In this document: positions 34,538 to 46,240 of the stretch, piece after piece | Numbering within the stretch: position 1 is the stretch's first letter | How the letters are laid out: each line of letters begins with the position of its first letter | The notes under the pieces: model-generated | The model's database searches: none | Told to the model about the DNA's origin: nothing | Seen by the model: only the letters and a program-made list of their open reading frames with translations | Program-made: the position numbers and the translations under genes | NCBI GenBank assembly: GCA_039602395.1 | Contig: JBCNJP010000008.1 | Span: 17,924,354-17,988,353 of the forward strand | DNA length: 64,000 nucleotides | Direction: 5' to 3' | Source: Deinandra increscens subsp. villosa | Taxonomy: Eukaryota > Streptophyta > Magnoliopsida > Asterales > Asteraceae

Positions 34538-35535
34538 GATATCCTAGAGATTATATAGGATATTACTTTTACAATCCAACAGAGCAAAAAGTATTTATTG
34601 CTAGAAAGGCTGAATTCTTGGAGACTAAGTTTCTTATGGAAGAAACTAGTGTTAGAACGGTGGAACTTCATGAGGATCAAGAATCACAAACCGATACACG
34701 TTTGGTTGTTACTAGCCCACAAAAAAAGGTTGTTGAAAATGATCAAATGGTTGATCAAGACACACGCAACGTTCGTACATCTAGTAGAACTAGTAATCCA
34801 CCTGAAAGATATGGATTTTTCGTGGAAGGATGCTATGTAGTAGATTCTGATGAACCAACCACATACCATGATGCCATATCCGAATCTGATTCGGACAAAT
34901 GGTTAGAAGCTATGAACGTTGAGATGCAATCCATGTATGTCAACCAAGTTTGGGACTTGGTTGTGCCACCTCCAAATTCCAATGTAGTTGGAAGTAAATG
35001 TGTTTTCAAAAGAAAGACCGACATGCATGGTAACTTGGACACTTATAAAGCTCGACTTGTGAAGGTTTCAAACTCAAGGGGTTGATTATGATGAAACTTA
35101 CTCACCAGTGGCAATGCTAAAGTCGATTAGGATAATGTTTGCCATAGCCGCATAGTATGATTATGAGATAATGCAAATAGATGTCAAAACGGCTTTCCTA
35201 AATGGATATCTTGAGGAAGATGTCTATATGGCTCAGCCTGAAGGTTTTGTGGATCCAAACTTCCTAATAAAGTGTGCAAGTTAAAGAAATCAATCTATGG
35301 ATTGAAGCAAGCATCAAGGAGTTGGAATCACCGTTTTGATGAAGAAATTGAGAAATTTGGATTCAACAAGAACGCCGATGAAGCTTGTGTATACAAGAAG
35401 GCTAGTGGGAGCACTATCACTTTTCTAGTGCTATATGTCGATGACATTATATTATTTGGAAATGACATTCCAACCATGTAAGGTGTAAAAGCCTGGCTTG
35501 GAAGTTGCTTTTCCATTAATGATCTAGGTGAAGCC
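34538..35535 (+). pseudogene. pol: CA-L reverse transcriptase, broken
   Basis: The linker and RT start at about 34618 (WLEAMNVEMQSMY, GSKCVFKRKTDMHG, where the usual Trp is Cys). The frame breaks at KARLV near 35060. The next frame carries GVDYDETYSPVA and meets an in-frame TAG at 35153-35155, shared with CA-R (43502-43504). Motif A (MQIDVKTAFLNG) follows. After another shift near 35265 comes SIYGLKQASRSW and the catalytic YVDD at about 35440, then a TAA at 35479-35481. The lesions shared with CA-R predate the split of the two copies. Confidence 0.85.
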
Positions 35536-35544
35536 GCCTATATT

Positions 35545-36426
35545 TTGGGAATAAAGATCTATAGGGATAGATCAAGGCGCTTAATAGGTTTGAGTCAAAG
35601 TGCATACATAGATAAGATTTTGAAAAGGTTCAAGATGGAAAACTCTAAGGGAGGTTTGGTACCTATTCAAAGAGGGACAATATTGAGCACGTCCCAATGT
35701 CCAAGCTCAAGGGATGAGCAACATAGAATGAGTGGAATCCCATATGCATCCGCTATAGGATCTATCATGTATGCTATGATGTGCACTAGATCGGACGTGT
35801 CACGTGCTTTAAGCATGACAAGTAGATACCAGCAAAATCCATGTGATAGTCATTGGATGGCTGTCGAGAGCATATTGAAATATCTTAGGAGGACTAAGGA
35901 TATGTTTCTAATATATGGATCTGGTGAAGAGGAACTCGTTATAAAAGGTTACACGGATGCGAGCTTCCAAACGGATCGAGATGATTCTCGATCACAATCA
36001 GGGTATATCTTCATTATGAATGGAGGAGCCGTATCTTGGAAGAGCTCAAAGCAAGAGGTGGTTGCATTGTCCACTACGGAATCAGTATACATCGCCGCTT
36101 CTTTGGTCGCGCAAGAAGCCGCTTGGTTGAAGAAATTTATTGCCGAGCTAGGGGTTGTTCCTACCATTCAAGAACCCCTAGAGATTCTTTATGATAACAC
36201 GGGTGCGATTGCTCAAATAAAGGAGCCCCGTGATCATCAAAAGACTAGGCATATTGAGCGGAAATTTAACTACATAAGGGGTGAAGTTAAAAAGGGAAAC
36301 ATGTGTATTCGCAAAGTTCACACCGATCAAAACATTGCGGAGCCACTCACGAAGCTCCTAAAATGGCCAAAGCATGAGCAACACACTTGCGCCATGGGAC
36401 TTCGATATTCTAGTGATTGGAATTAA
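35545..36426 (+). pseudogene. pol: CA-L RNase H
   Basis: One open frame of 293 codons from the end of RT (RSRRLIGLSQSAYIDKILKRF) through GSIMYAMMCTRSDVSRALSM and RNase H (GYTDASFQTDRDDSRS, SGYIFIMNGGAVSWKSSKQ, IEILYDN-like ILYDNTGAIA) to the normal end IAEPLTKLLK...YSSDWN. It has no start of its own and would only be made as part of a polyprotein that cannot form here. Confidence 0.85.
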
Positions 36427-37208
36427 TCTAATTTTGTATTTGGATATCGGAACGATTGTCATTTTAACACATTTATATGATTATGGTATTTCATTTAAAT
36501 TGTGTAATGTTCCATTTTAGCATATTTAAATCCATGAATAAGTTGATTATTTTAAACGTCCGTAGTCGGTCATATTTGTGGGAAGAAATATGAATGTAAG
36601 ACTATTATGAACTCGGATTGGTGGATATTCATATGGTATGAATATAGAGCAATTGGATGCTTCCAAAGTTCATAGATATTTGTGGGATACAAATATTGGA
36701 CTGACCCGCTCTCAAGACTTACTACATGGAATCCTATGTGATTGATCATAGGTAAGCTTAAGTAAAGGAGAATATAATTCTATCCTTCGACCTGAGATAC
36801 ATATTGAGTCTTGATATACACTGAATATTATGCCTTGACTTAGTTCTTCGCTGTCATGAGACATGGCAGTACATAAGGCTAAGCTCAGGCATGATGAAAA
36901 GTGTTTGTGAGAGACGTATGTAGTCGAGATGGAATTTGTCCCTCTTATTCGTTGAGAGTTAGATGTCTAAGGTCTGTGATAAAGTTAAATCAGCAGAGAA
37001 TGATCACTCAGTGTCTCCAGGATTTAACATGACATCCTAGACAAAAGGATAAATGACCAATTCACCTAAAACATTTTCAAGTAAGGGACTTGAAGGAGAT
37101 GATGTTATTAAATGGCACTTCGTCATGCGTATTAGGGGTAGTAAACCGTTGTTAGGCGGTATTTGCTACTTGCGTCAATCTTCTATGAATCTTCTGCAAG
37201 TGGGAGAT
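36427..37208 (+). other. CA-L 3' non-coding region and polypurine tract
   Basis: About 780 bp without coding signs between pol and the 3' LTR. The polypurine tract AGTGGGAGAT ends at 37208, abutting the LTR. The matching segment in CA-R is 41448-42229. Confidence 0.8.
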
Positions 37209-37387
37209 TGTTGGACTCGGTCTGCCCAAGACGCATATTAGATTGATGTGGCAAGTGCATTATGATCCAAGATGGGTCATACCCAATAATTAGCTAGACA
37301 ACACACCAACATATTTATTTAGATATGATCAATTAAATAAATATTACCACATAAAGAGATTTAGAAAATGGTTTCTATTATTGTTGC
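37209..37387 (+). repeat. CA-L 3' LTR fragment (179 bp)
   Basis: Starts TGTTGGACTCGG and matches the first 179 bases of the CA-R LTR, then departs abruptly after TATTATTGTTGC. CA-R continues with the rest of its 968-bp LTR. Confidence 0.85.
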
Positions 37388-37586
37388 TGAAATTGCTTGA
37401 GCGTGTGAATCTTCTACTTAGTCGATGTGAAATCAATGTAAAACGAGTTGAAACACAAAGAGTAAATACAAACAGGCTTTGTATTAACCACAGAGAACCA
37501 CAGAGTACACTTAGAAAGTATATGACCCGGAAAGCTCCTGAAACTATACAAGACAAACATATTTATAGGCTGGAAATACGACTGGC
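37388..37586 (-). repeat. LTR fragment of element Y, minus strand, running into gap
   Basis: Sequence unlike the flanking LTR. On the minus strand it reads CCTATAAATATG, a TATA-like box, then an R/U5-like stretch, ending at the junction with CA-L (AATTTCA or AATTTCAGCA). Contig 2 starts (38087-38108) with the TG end of an LTR of plausibly the same family. Confidence 0.5.
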
Positions 37587-38086
37587 NNNNNNNNNNNNNN
37601 NNNNNNNNNNNNNNNNNNNNNNNNNNNNNNNNNNNNNNNNNNNNNNNNNNNNNNNNNNNNNNNNNNNNNNNNNNNNNNNNNNNNNNNNNNNNNNNNNNNN
37701 NNNNNNNNNNNNNNNNNNNNNNNNNNNNNNNNNNNNNNNNNNNNNNNNNNNNNNNNNNNNNNNNNNNNNNNNNNNNNNNNNNNNNNNNNNNNNNNNNNNN
37801 NNNNNNNNNNNNNNNNNNNNNNNNNNNNNNNNNNNNNNNNNNNNNNNNNNNNNNNNNNNNNNNNNNNNNNNNNNNNNNNNNNNNNNNNNNNNNNNNNNNN
37901 NNNNNNNNNNNNNNNNNNNNNNNNNNNNNNNNNNNNNNNNNNNNNNNNNNNNNNNNNNNNNNNNNNNNNNNNNNNNNNNNNNNNNNNNNNNNNNNNNNNN
38001 NNNNNNNNNNNNNNNNNNNNNNNNNNNNNNNNNNNNNNNNNNNNNNNNNNNNNNNNNNNNNNNNNNNNNNNNNNNNNNNNNNNNNN
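37587..38086. other. Assembly gap, exactly 500 N
   Basis: 500 unknown bases, a conventional placeholder length, so true size and even adjacency of the contigs are unproven. Translations across it are meaningless. Confidence 0.98.
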
Positions 38087-38379
38087 TCCAAGCGCAAAAT
38101 TCCTTACAATCTCCCCCTAAGCTGATGTTGTCAAATTCCAATGTTTATCTTCAAAAATTGACTTGTACCCAAAAACTTTCTTCTCCTTGACCTACTTGTC
38201 CGTGGTTCTGATGATGGCATCAAGGTCCTGAGACAGCTCTTTTGAGTTTGTTTTGGTCACCTTCACATGTTTGAACGATTCCCAGTCCATTTCGCTCCAT
38301 TCTTCTTGAACAGAAATAGACTCATGAATTGTACAAAATTGGCATTCAGCCGGAAATCTTCCAAGCGCAATATTCCTTA
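38087..38379 (-). mobile_element. Element Y remnant with two LTR starts, minus strand
   Basis: CCAAGCGCAAAATTCCTTACA at 38088-38108 is followed by ATCTCCCCCTAAG, a reversed polypurine tract, so 38108 is probably the TG edge of a 3' LTR. Almost the same 22 bases recur at 38358-38379, which would be the TG edge of a 5' LTR. Only about 250 bp lies between, so the element is internally deleted. GO-2 coding sequence begins right after 38379. Family not identified. Confidence 0.45.
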
Positions 38380-39961
38380 CATGCTTTATTTGCGAAATGT
38401 CATCCGCTTCAACAAAAATATGAAAATGTTAATAAAATTGATGTCGAAGCTGCTGATAGAATAATTCACCTTCAGGAGGAACTCACATCTTGAAACAAGA
38501 TGTTGTCTATTATAAGAAACAGGTTGAGAAAGTTACTGCAAAAGTTCTGGAAGAATGTCACTTGAGAGAATGTCATAAAATTGACTATAACAGATTGTCG
38601 GACAAGTACATTGCTTCACAGAAAGAGTTGTCTGAAGCTAATATGAAAGTAACTGAACAGAAGATTGAGATTTTTGATCTGTAAAGGAAATTGAAAAATT
38701 GCAACAATTCACCGACTTTCCTGAATTATTTGTATAAGTTGGAGAAGAGTCAGGAGAATGGTGAAGATGCAAGTCTTCATCAAGTTCCTGCTCCAGTGGA
38801 TATTGAACTGTCTGTTCCAGCTATACCATCTGGTATTGAACAGCATGATTATTCAAAATTTGCTGATACCAGTTCAGGAAAGAAAACAAAGTCAAAATCA
38901 AAGAAGCATAAAAATGAGGTTGATTATCGCAAAGGGTTGAAGTTTGATTCCAAATATACATTTCTTGAAAAAGAAAAGGTGTTTTATGGAAATCTAGGAA
39001 ATGTGAAAGTGCCAAAGTTTTCTGAGATCGTGATAGATGATTCTTTGATTTCCGGGAAGAATGATTTAAAAGATATCAAGTCTGAATTTACAAAGCTTGC
39101 CAAATAAGGTCATGAGATACCAAATTTTGTTCAAGATAAATTTAAGCAGAAGAATGGAGGTTTGGGATTTGAAGAAAAAAGAAATGCCGATTAAGGATTT
39201 CAACAAGAATGAAGTCAAAGCAAAGAAGATAAAGAAGCAGAAGGTGTTTTCAGATAAGACGTCACAATGTTGGAAGAAGAAGATATCTTCACGCGATGAC
39301 AAATTTTCTTCTGAAGAGTCTTCTTGTATATCTGATACTACACCACAAGGCGGTAACAATTCAGATTCATTTCATTCTGCTAAATCGAATAGGTTTTACC
39401 ATAAAGATAAATTCTTTGGTTATGGAGATGATACTGGTTTTTATGATTCTCCAAAATGTTTTCCAAAATTCCAAAAACCAAAGAAACCTAAACCTGCGTT
39501 TTTTAAAAGTTTATGATGAATGTTTCACTGATCAATTTAGAAAACCAATTTCAATCAATCCAACTGGTGTAAGACTTTACTATGTTTGTCGTAAGAAGGG
39601 TCATTATGCAAATAATTGTCCTACGACAACTAAGAATTCATCATCAAATGCCAAACATACAATGTATGTTGATCTTGATGGCATTATTTTTTGTGAACCA
39701 ATACCCAACACTAACTTTTTCTGGAAAAAGAAGATTACTTCAGAAAAGTTGGGTAGTAGTTTTGAATGTCACTCATCAGTTGACAATGGTTCACTAGAAA
39801 TTATCAAACCAAAACAGGAATGGAGACCAAAAGTTGTCTCCACGGCCAACACAGATTTTGTAGACGACACTGGACGACCTACCATCGTTGTGGATGAGGG
39901 TCGGGGTCTTAAGAACTTACTATTTTCCAGTGTTTGCAGGTATTTCAAGAAGACCTGTTAG
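38380..39961 (+). pseudogene. gag: GO-2 gag C-terminal half, broken
   Basis: Coiled-coil coding starts by about 38425 (IDVEAADRIIHLQEELTS). Breaks follow: a TGA near 38486, a TAA at 38682, a TAA at 39105 and two further frame shifts (frames 38490-39107, 39097-39516 and 39296-39961). The order matches GO-1: coiled coil, Ser/Lys-rich linker, second zinc knuckle, C-terminal motif WRPKVVSTANTDFVDDTGRP near 39821-39880. In the knuckle (YYVCRKKGHYANNC) the first zinc-binding Cys is Tyr. The N-terminal gag half and 5' LTR are absent, cut by element Y. Confidence 0.8.
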
Positions 39962-40479
39962 TAATCGCGAGATTGCTGACAGTGAGATACTTGTTGTTTA
40001 AAGTTCAAATGCATCGTTCTTATCTTTGAAAAGTTGATTTTCAAAAATTTCATTTTCAAAAAATGTGTCAAGTGTTGATCGATCATTTTCATTTTCATTT
40101 TTTAGTTTTCGTCTTCTTTCGTTTATAATTTTAGTGGGAGAAAATTTGAAAATTCAAAAAATAGTGTTTGTTTAAATTTTAGGGGGAGAAATTTGGAAAA
40201 TATAAAAAAATTGATCCGACAAAGGCGAGAAATGATAGTACATCAGCATATACGTTTATCTGTCATGGATAGATTAAGTCTAAAGGTTGTAGGTACTTGC
40301 ATAATCTGTGAATGTGCATGACTAACCTGATATCTGCAAGTAAGATATAAACATAAAGTTTGCCTGATGAACTTTGGTTATTTGTTTCTTGATGATTGTT
40401 GTGTGATTATTCTGACAAAAATAGAATAAAAAGATATTCTGATGAATGCATGTTTTCATTTTGAAAGATTTAAACTTGT
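39962..40479 (+). other. GO-2 3' non-coding region up to the CA-R insertion
   Basis: Contains the paired purine tracts TTAGTGGGAGAAAA (40131-40144) and AGGGGGAGAAA (40181-40191), as in GO-1 and GO-3. Ends with CTTGT at 40475-40479, the CA target-site duplication. Joining 40479 to the reverse complement of 7231-6235 restores the AAACTTGTTTGATTTTC seen uninterrupted in GO-3R near 55390. Confidence 0.75.
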
Positions 40480-41447
40480 TGTTGGATTTGTTAGGGTTTA
40501 TCAAAGTCATATTAACCAATTAATATGTAAAACGCAGAGGAAGAAAAAGAAGTTTCACAAAGTTATGTTATGTCAAAACCCATTTGAACATGTTTAGAAG
40601 AAACCCAAACAAGGAGGATCCATATATAGACTATATGCTATAAAAAATAAACAAAACACAACCATAGTATGTTTAGATATACCTTCCTCCAAGCAAGAAG
40701 ATTGAGAAGAAGATGATGAGGTTCAAAGGCAAGCCTTCAAAGTCGAAGACCTCAAGGAGTGATACCCCCTGAGCAACCAACAACAACACCTTGTTGCTAG
40801 GATTTATTGAAGATGAACACCTCTTCTTTCTTGCTTCTTGAATCCGAATTCCTTGAGAGAAAGGGAGAGTGTTCTTGCACTTATGACTTAGAGAGAGAGA
40901 GAGTGATTTTGAGTTGTGTAGGAGAGTTAATATAAAATGTCAAGACCAAGATGCATGTATTTGAAAGTGGGAAAACTTCTCCCACACTCCTCCTTTTGGC
41001 CGGCCATTATGAGAGAAAAGAAGAGGGAGATTTCAAAATCTTTTCCTCCTTTTGTTTATTATCTCACCCACACATATTATATTTTCAAACATGTGTTGTA
41101 ATAAACTTACAGCATGTCATGTAACACATTACATGATATGTAACATGTCCAAAATATAATATATCATGTAACCATTTATATGTTGTGATAACAATATTAT
41201 TTAACCCATTAAATAACATCATGTTTTAACTACTCTAACTAAATCACCTACATGATTTAATAATAAGTGCAACAATAATAGAAACCATTTTCTAAATCTC
41301 TTTATGTGGTAATATTTATTTAATTGATCATATCTAAATAAATATGTTGGTGTGTTGTCTAGCTAATTATTGGGTATGACCCGTCTTGGATCATAACGCA
41401 CTTGCCACATCAATCTAATATGCGTCTTGGGCAGACCGAGTCCAACA
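40480..41447 (-). repeat. CA-R 3' LTR (968 bp)
   Basis: Complete LTR with inverted ends TGTTGGA/TCCAACA, flanked inside by a reversed polypurine tract ATCTCCCACTT (41448 on) and outside by CTTGT. U3 palindromic TTACAT/ATGTAA units lie at about 41107-41165. Confidence 0.9.
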
Positions 41448-42229
41448 ATCTCCCACTTGCAGAAGATTCATAGAAGATTGACGCAAGTAGCAAATACCGC
41501 CTAACAACGGTTTACTACCCCTAATACGCATGACGAAGTGCCATTTAATAACATCATCTCCTTCAAGTCCCTTACTTGAAAATGTTTTAGGTGAATCGGT
41601 CATTTATCCTTTTGTCTAGGATGTCATGTTAAATCCTGGAGACACTGAGTGATAATTCTCTGCTGATTTAACTTTATCACAGACCTTAGACATCTAACTC
41701 TCAACGAATAAGAGGGACAAATTCCATCTCGACTACATACGTCTCTCACAAACACTTTTCATCATGCCTGAGCTTAGCCTTATGTACTGCCATGTCTCAT
41801 GACAGCGAAGAACTAAGTCCAGGCATAATATTCAGTGTATATCAAGACTCAATATATATCTCAGGTCGAAGGATAGAATTATATTCACCTTTACTTAAGC
41901 TTACCTATGATCAATCACATAGGATTCCATGTAGTAAGTCTTGAGAGCGGGTCAGTCCGATATTTGTATCCCACAAATATCTATGAACTTTGGAAGCATC
42001 CAATTGCTCTATATTCATACCATATGAATATCCACCAATCCGAGTTCATAATAGTCTTACATTCGTATTTCTTCCCACAAATATGACCGACTACAGACGT
42101 TTAAAATAATCAACTTATTCATGGATTTAAATATGCTAAAATGGAACATTACACAATTTAAATGAAATACCATAATCATATAAATGTGTTAAAATGACAA
42201 TCGTTCCGATATCCAAATACAAAATTAGA
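41448..42229 (-). other. CA-R 3' non-coding region
   Basis: Counterpart of 36427-37208; no coding signs. Confidence 0.8.
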
Positions 42230-43504
42230 TTAATTCCAATCACTAGAATATCGAAGTCCCATGGCGCAAGTGTATTGCTCATGCTTTGGCCATTTTAGGA
42301 GCTTCGTGAGTGGATCCGCAATGTTTTGATCAGTTTGAACTTTGCGAATACACATCTTTCCCTTTTTAACTTCATCCCTTATGTAGTTAAATTTCCGCTC
42401 AATATGCCTAGTCTTTTGATGATCACGGGGCTCCTTTATTTGAGCAATCGCACCCGTGTTATCATAAAGAATCTCTAGGGGTTCTTGAATGGTAGGAACA
42501 ACCCCTAGCTCGGCAATAGATTTCTTCAACCAAGCGGCTTCTTGCGCGACCAAAGAAGCGGCGATGTATACTGATTCCGTAGTGGACAATGCAACCACCT
42601 CTTGCTTTGAGCTCTTCCAAGATACGGCTCCTCCATTCATAATGAAGATATACCCTGATTGTGATCGAGAATCATCTCGATCCGTTTCGAAGCTCGCATC
42701 CGTGTAACCTTTTATAACGAGTTCCTCTTCACCAGATCCATATATTAGAAACATATCCTTAGTCCTCCTAAGATATTTCAATATGCTCTCGACAGCCATC
42801 CAATGACTATCACCTGGATTTTGCTGGTATCTACTTGTCATGCTTAAAGCACGTGACACGTCCGATCTAGTGCACATCATAGCATACATGATAGATCCTA
42901 TAGCGGATGCATATGGGACTCCACTCATTCTATGTTGCTCATCCCTTGAGCTTGGACATTGGGACGTGCTCAATATTATCTCTCTTTGAATAGGTACCAA
43001 ACCTCCCTTAGAGTTTTCCATCTTGAACCTTTTCAAAATCTTATCTATGTATGCACTTTGACTCAAACCTATTAAGCGCCTTGATCTATCCCTACAGATC
43101 TTTATTCCCAAAATATAGGCGGCTTCACCTAGATCATTAATGGAAAAGCAACTTACAAGCCAGGCTTTTACACCTTCCGTGGTTGGAATGTCATTTCCAA
43201 ATAATATAATGTCATCGACATATAGCACTAGAAAAGTGATAGTGCTCCCACTAGCCTTCATGTATACACAAGCTTCATCGGTGTTCTTGTTGAATCCAAA
43301 TTTCTCAATTTCTTCATCAAAACGGTGATTCCAACTCCTTGATGCTTGTTTCAATCCATAGATTGATTTCTTTAACTTGCACACTTTATTAGGAAGTTTT
43401 GGATCCACAAAACCTTCAGGCTGAGCCATATAGACATCTTCCTCAAGATATCCATTTAGGAAAGCCGTTTTGACATCTATTTGCATTATCTCATAATCAT
43501 ACTA
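42230..43504 (-). pseudogene. pol: CA-R reverse transcriptase (C-terminal) and RNase H
   Basis: A 418-codon open frame from motif A (MQIDVKTAFLNG) through SIYGLKQASRSW, the catalytic YVDD (residues 89-92) and RNase H (GYTDASFETDRDDSRS...VSWKSSKQ) to YSSDWN. It is better preserved than CA-L, where the same stretch has a frameshift and a stop. Directly upstream is the shared in-frame TAG (43504-43502), so the RT N-terminus cannot join without readthrough. Confidence 0.88.
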
Positions 43505-43536
43505 TGCGGCTATGGCAAACATTATCCTAATCGACT

Positions 43537-44043
43537 TTAGCATTGCCACTGCTGAGTAAGTTTCATCATAATCAACCCCTTGAGTTTGAGTGAAACCTTC
43601 ACAAGTCGAGCTTTATAAGTGTCCAAGTTACCATGCATGTCGGTCTTTCTTTTGAAAACCCATTTACTTCCAACTACTTTGGAATTTGGAGGTGGCACAA
43701 CCAAGTCCCAAACTTGGTTGACATACATGGATTGCATCTCAACGTTCATAGCTTCTAACCATTTGTCCGAATCAGATTCGGATATGGCATCATGGTATGT
43801 GGTTGGTTCATCAGAATCTACTACATAGCATCCTTCCACGAAAAATCCATATCTTTCAGGTGGATTACTAGTTCTACCAGATCTACGAACGTTGCGTGTG
43901 TCTTGATCAACCATTTGATCATTTTCAACAACCTTTTGTTGTGGGCTAGTAACAACCAAACGTGTATCGGTTTGTGATTCTTGATCCTCATGAAGTTCCA
44001 CCGTTCTAACACTAGTTTCTTCCATAAGAAACTTAGTCTCCAA
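43537..44043 (-). pseudogene. pol: CA-R RT N-terminal part and linker
   Basis: 168 codons: an acidic linker, then SNPPERYGFFVEG, WLEAMNVEMQSMY, VVGSKWVFKRKTDMHG (Trp retained, unlike CA-L) and KARLV, after which a frameshift ends it. The continuation GVDYDETYSAVA lies in the neighbouring frame. Confidence 0.82.
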
Positions 44044-44159
44044 GAATTTAGCCTTTCTAGCAATAAATACTTTTTGCTCTGTTGGATTGTAAAAGTAATA
44101 TCCTATATAATCTCTAGGATATCCTACAAATATACACTTAGTGGATCGGGGTTCTATTT

Positions 44160-45367
44160 GTTTGAAGCATCGTGTTTTACATATGCTTCAAAACCCCATA
44201 CCCTTAGATATGATAAACATGGAACTCTTCCATGCCATAACTCAAAAGGTGTCTTTTCCACTTTCTTGGTTTGGGCTATAGTCAAAATACGGGCCATTGA
44301 GAGCAAGGAATAAACCAAAATGATAAAGGTAGTGAACTTCTACTCATCATAGATCGAACCATATCCAATAGGGTTCTATTCCTCCTTTCCGACACATCAT
44401 TATGTTGTGGTGTTCGAGGTGGAGTGAGTTGTGAGACAATCCCACAACTCCTAAGATAACTTTGAAATTCATCACTTAGATATTCACCTCCTCTATCCGA
44501 AAGAATGATTTTTATTGTTTTGTTGAAGTGCTTCTCTAGTTCATTCTTAAAGATTTTGAACATTTCAAAATCTTCATACTTGTGTGCCAACAAGTACACA
44601 TACCCATAGCGACTATAGTCGTCGGTAAAGGTGATGAAGTATCTCTCACCATTTCTAGCATTTGGTTGAAAAGGTTTGCATACATCCGAATCTATGATCC
44701 CTATAAAATCTTTTGCCCTTTCGGTGGTCCCACTAAAAGGTGCCGTAGTCATTTTACCTTGTAAACAAGATTCGCATATATCAAATGAATCATGTTCGTT
44801 TGTTTTCCAAAGACCATTCTTTTGTAATGCGAGTATGTGTTTCTTATTTATATGGCCAAGGTAGCAATGCCAAATGTAGGTGTCACTCAAATCTCTTTTG
44901 AGTTTTTTGGTGTTAGTTTGGTACATCGAGCTATCATATGATGTGTTTTCATAAACTAATTCATAAATACAATTATGAGGTGTAGCTTTAAAATAAAACA
45001 CTTCATTGATTGAAACTTCGATATCATTGTTAACAAATTTAAAATCATATCCCAAATGTCTTAAACGAGAAACGGATATTATGTTCCTAGTCAAACTAGG
45101 AGCATATAATACATTATTCAAAATTACTTCCAAACCAATTGGAAGTTTCAAAAGATAGTCTCCTTGGGCTTCAACTTGAACTTTAGCACTGTTGCCCATG
45201 AAGAGACTAATGTCTCCCGTCTTCACATGCTTAATTATTTTGAACCCCTGCAATAAATTACAAATACGAGTTCCACATCCGGTATCCAATACCCATGTGT
45301 TTGAAGAAATAGCATTGAGCTCAATAGAAATCATGAAGATCTTACCGGAAGTTTGACCGACATCCAT
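44160..45367 (-). pseudogene. pol: CA-R protease and integrase
   Basis: 361-codon ORF 45367-44282 matching CA-L residue for residue with a few changes: protease LDTG at residues 28-30, zinc motif H167, H172, C198 and C201, integrase D228, D291 and E327 present. Position 226, next to the first catalytic Asp, is Asp here and His in CA-L. A frameshift near 44320-44280 separates the LWHGRVPCLSYLRVWG tail. Confidence 0.85.
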
Positions 45368-45394
45368 CTTTGCCTTTAACTCCTTGAGATAGGT

Positions 45395-46240
45395 AGGACA
45401 ATTCCTCTTCCAATGTCCTATCTCACCACACTCAAAGCATGGATCATTCGCAGCAACCTTTTGCTTCTTTTCCTTCGGTTTTGGGGCTTCCTCTTTACCC
45501 TTTCCCTTTCCTTTGACATGCCCCTTCCCTTTGGCAACCTTCGCCTTGGGGCTAGGGCGAGGCCTTTTCTTGTTGCTTCCTTAATTGATCGTTAGAACGG
45601 GCAAAACCTTTTTACCCATCCCTTGCTCGGCCGTTTTGAGCATTCCATGAAGCTCAGGGATGGTCTTGTCCCAACCATTCATATTGTAGTTTAGGACAAA
45701 ATTCTCAAACTTCTTTGATAAAGAGTTGAGGATCAAATCCGTCGCCAACTCTTTTGAGACGGGACAAATTAAGCCTTTCAAGACGATCAATGTGGTTCTT
45801 CATCTTAAGCACATAAGATGAAACCGATTGGGACTCTTCCATATGACATGCATGGAGTGCTCGAACCGTTTCGAAGCGCTCAAACCCTTGCCTTTTGTTG
45901 GAACAATTCTTTCAATTGGGTTATCATGTCATATGCATTGTGATTCTCAAAGTCCTTGTGGATTTCGGGGATCATGCTTGCTAGCATGAGGCAAGAAACT
46001 TGCATGGAGTCCTGGGTGTATTTCACCTAATCGGCATAGGCCTCAGCGTCTTCCTCATCGGGTTCGTCGGGAATGGGATCGTCCAACACATAAGACTTCT
46101 TTTCTTGTTTGAGAAAAATTCTCAAATTGCGGAACCAATCCACAAAGTTGTCTTGGTTGAGACGATTTTTTTAAAAGAATGGATCTTAACAATATGTTAT
46201 GGATGGATAGGAGGGGGGCATCGTTTTGGTTATTTGCCAT
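45395..46240 (-). pseudogene. gag: CA-R gag, frameshifted
   Basis: MANNQNDAPLL starts at 46240; the frame fails after about 60 codons as in CA-L. A middle fragment (45790-45581) includes ELATDLILNSLSKKFENFVLNYN. The knuckle CFECGEIGHWKRNC lies at about 45440-45400 and reads into the protease frame. Its relative lack of damage between 45580 and 45400 differs from CA-L by small indels. Confidence 0.78.

Larger units (their letters stand above)
7237..37387 (+). mobile_element. CA-L: Angela/BARE-1-like Copia retrotransposon, interrupted and 3'-truncated
   Basis: 5' LTR 7237-8199, leader 8200-8641 continuing at 31040 after the GO-3L insertion, gag from 32422, pol to 36426, 3' non-coding, and 179 bp of 3' LTR (37209-37387). 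The leader break is proved by AGTTT flanking GO-3L. The pol order is protease, integrase, RT, RNase H, the Copia order. The Angela assignment rests on RNase H wording such as YTDASFQTDRDDSRSQSG, recalled from BARE-1/Angela and not searched. All genes carry frameshifts or stops. The 3' LTR is cut at 37387 by an LTR of another family. Confidence 0.85.

Noticed and set aside
37381..38190. Long ORFs spanning the N runs (37381-38190, 37414-38141, 59082-59858, 59161-59745)
   Set aside because: They are translations of unknown bases and carry no information.
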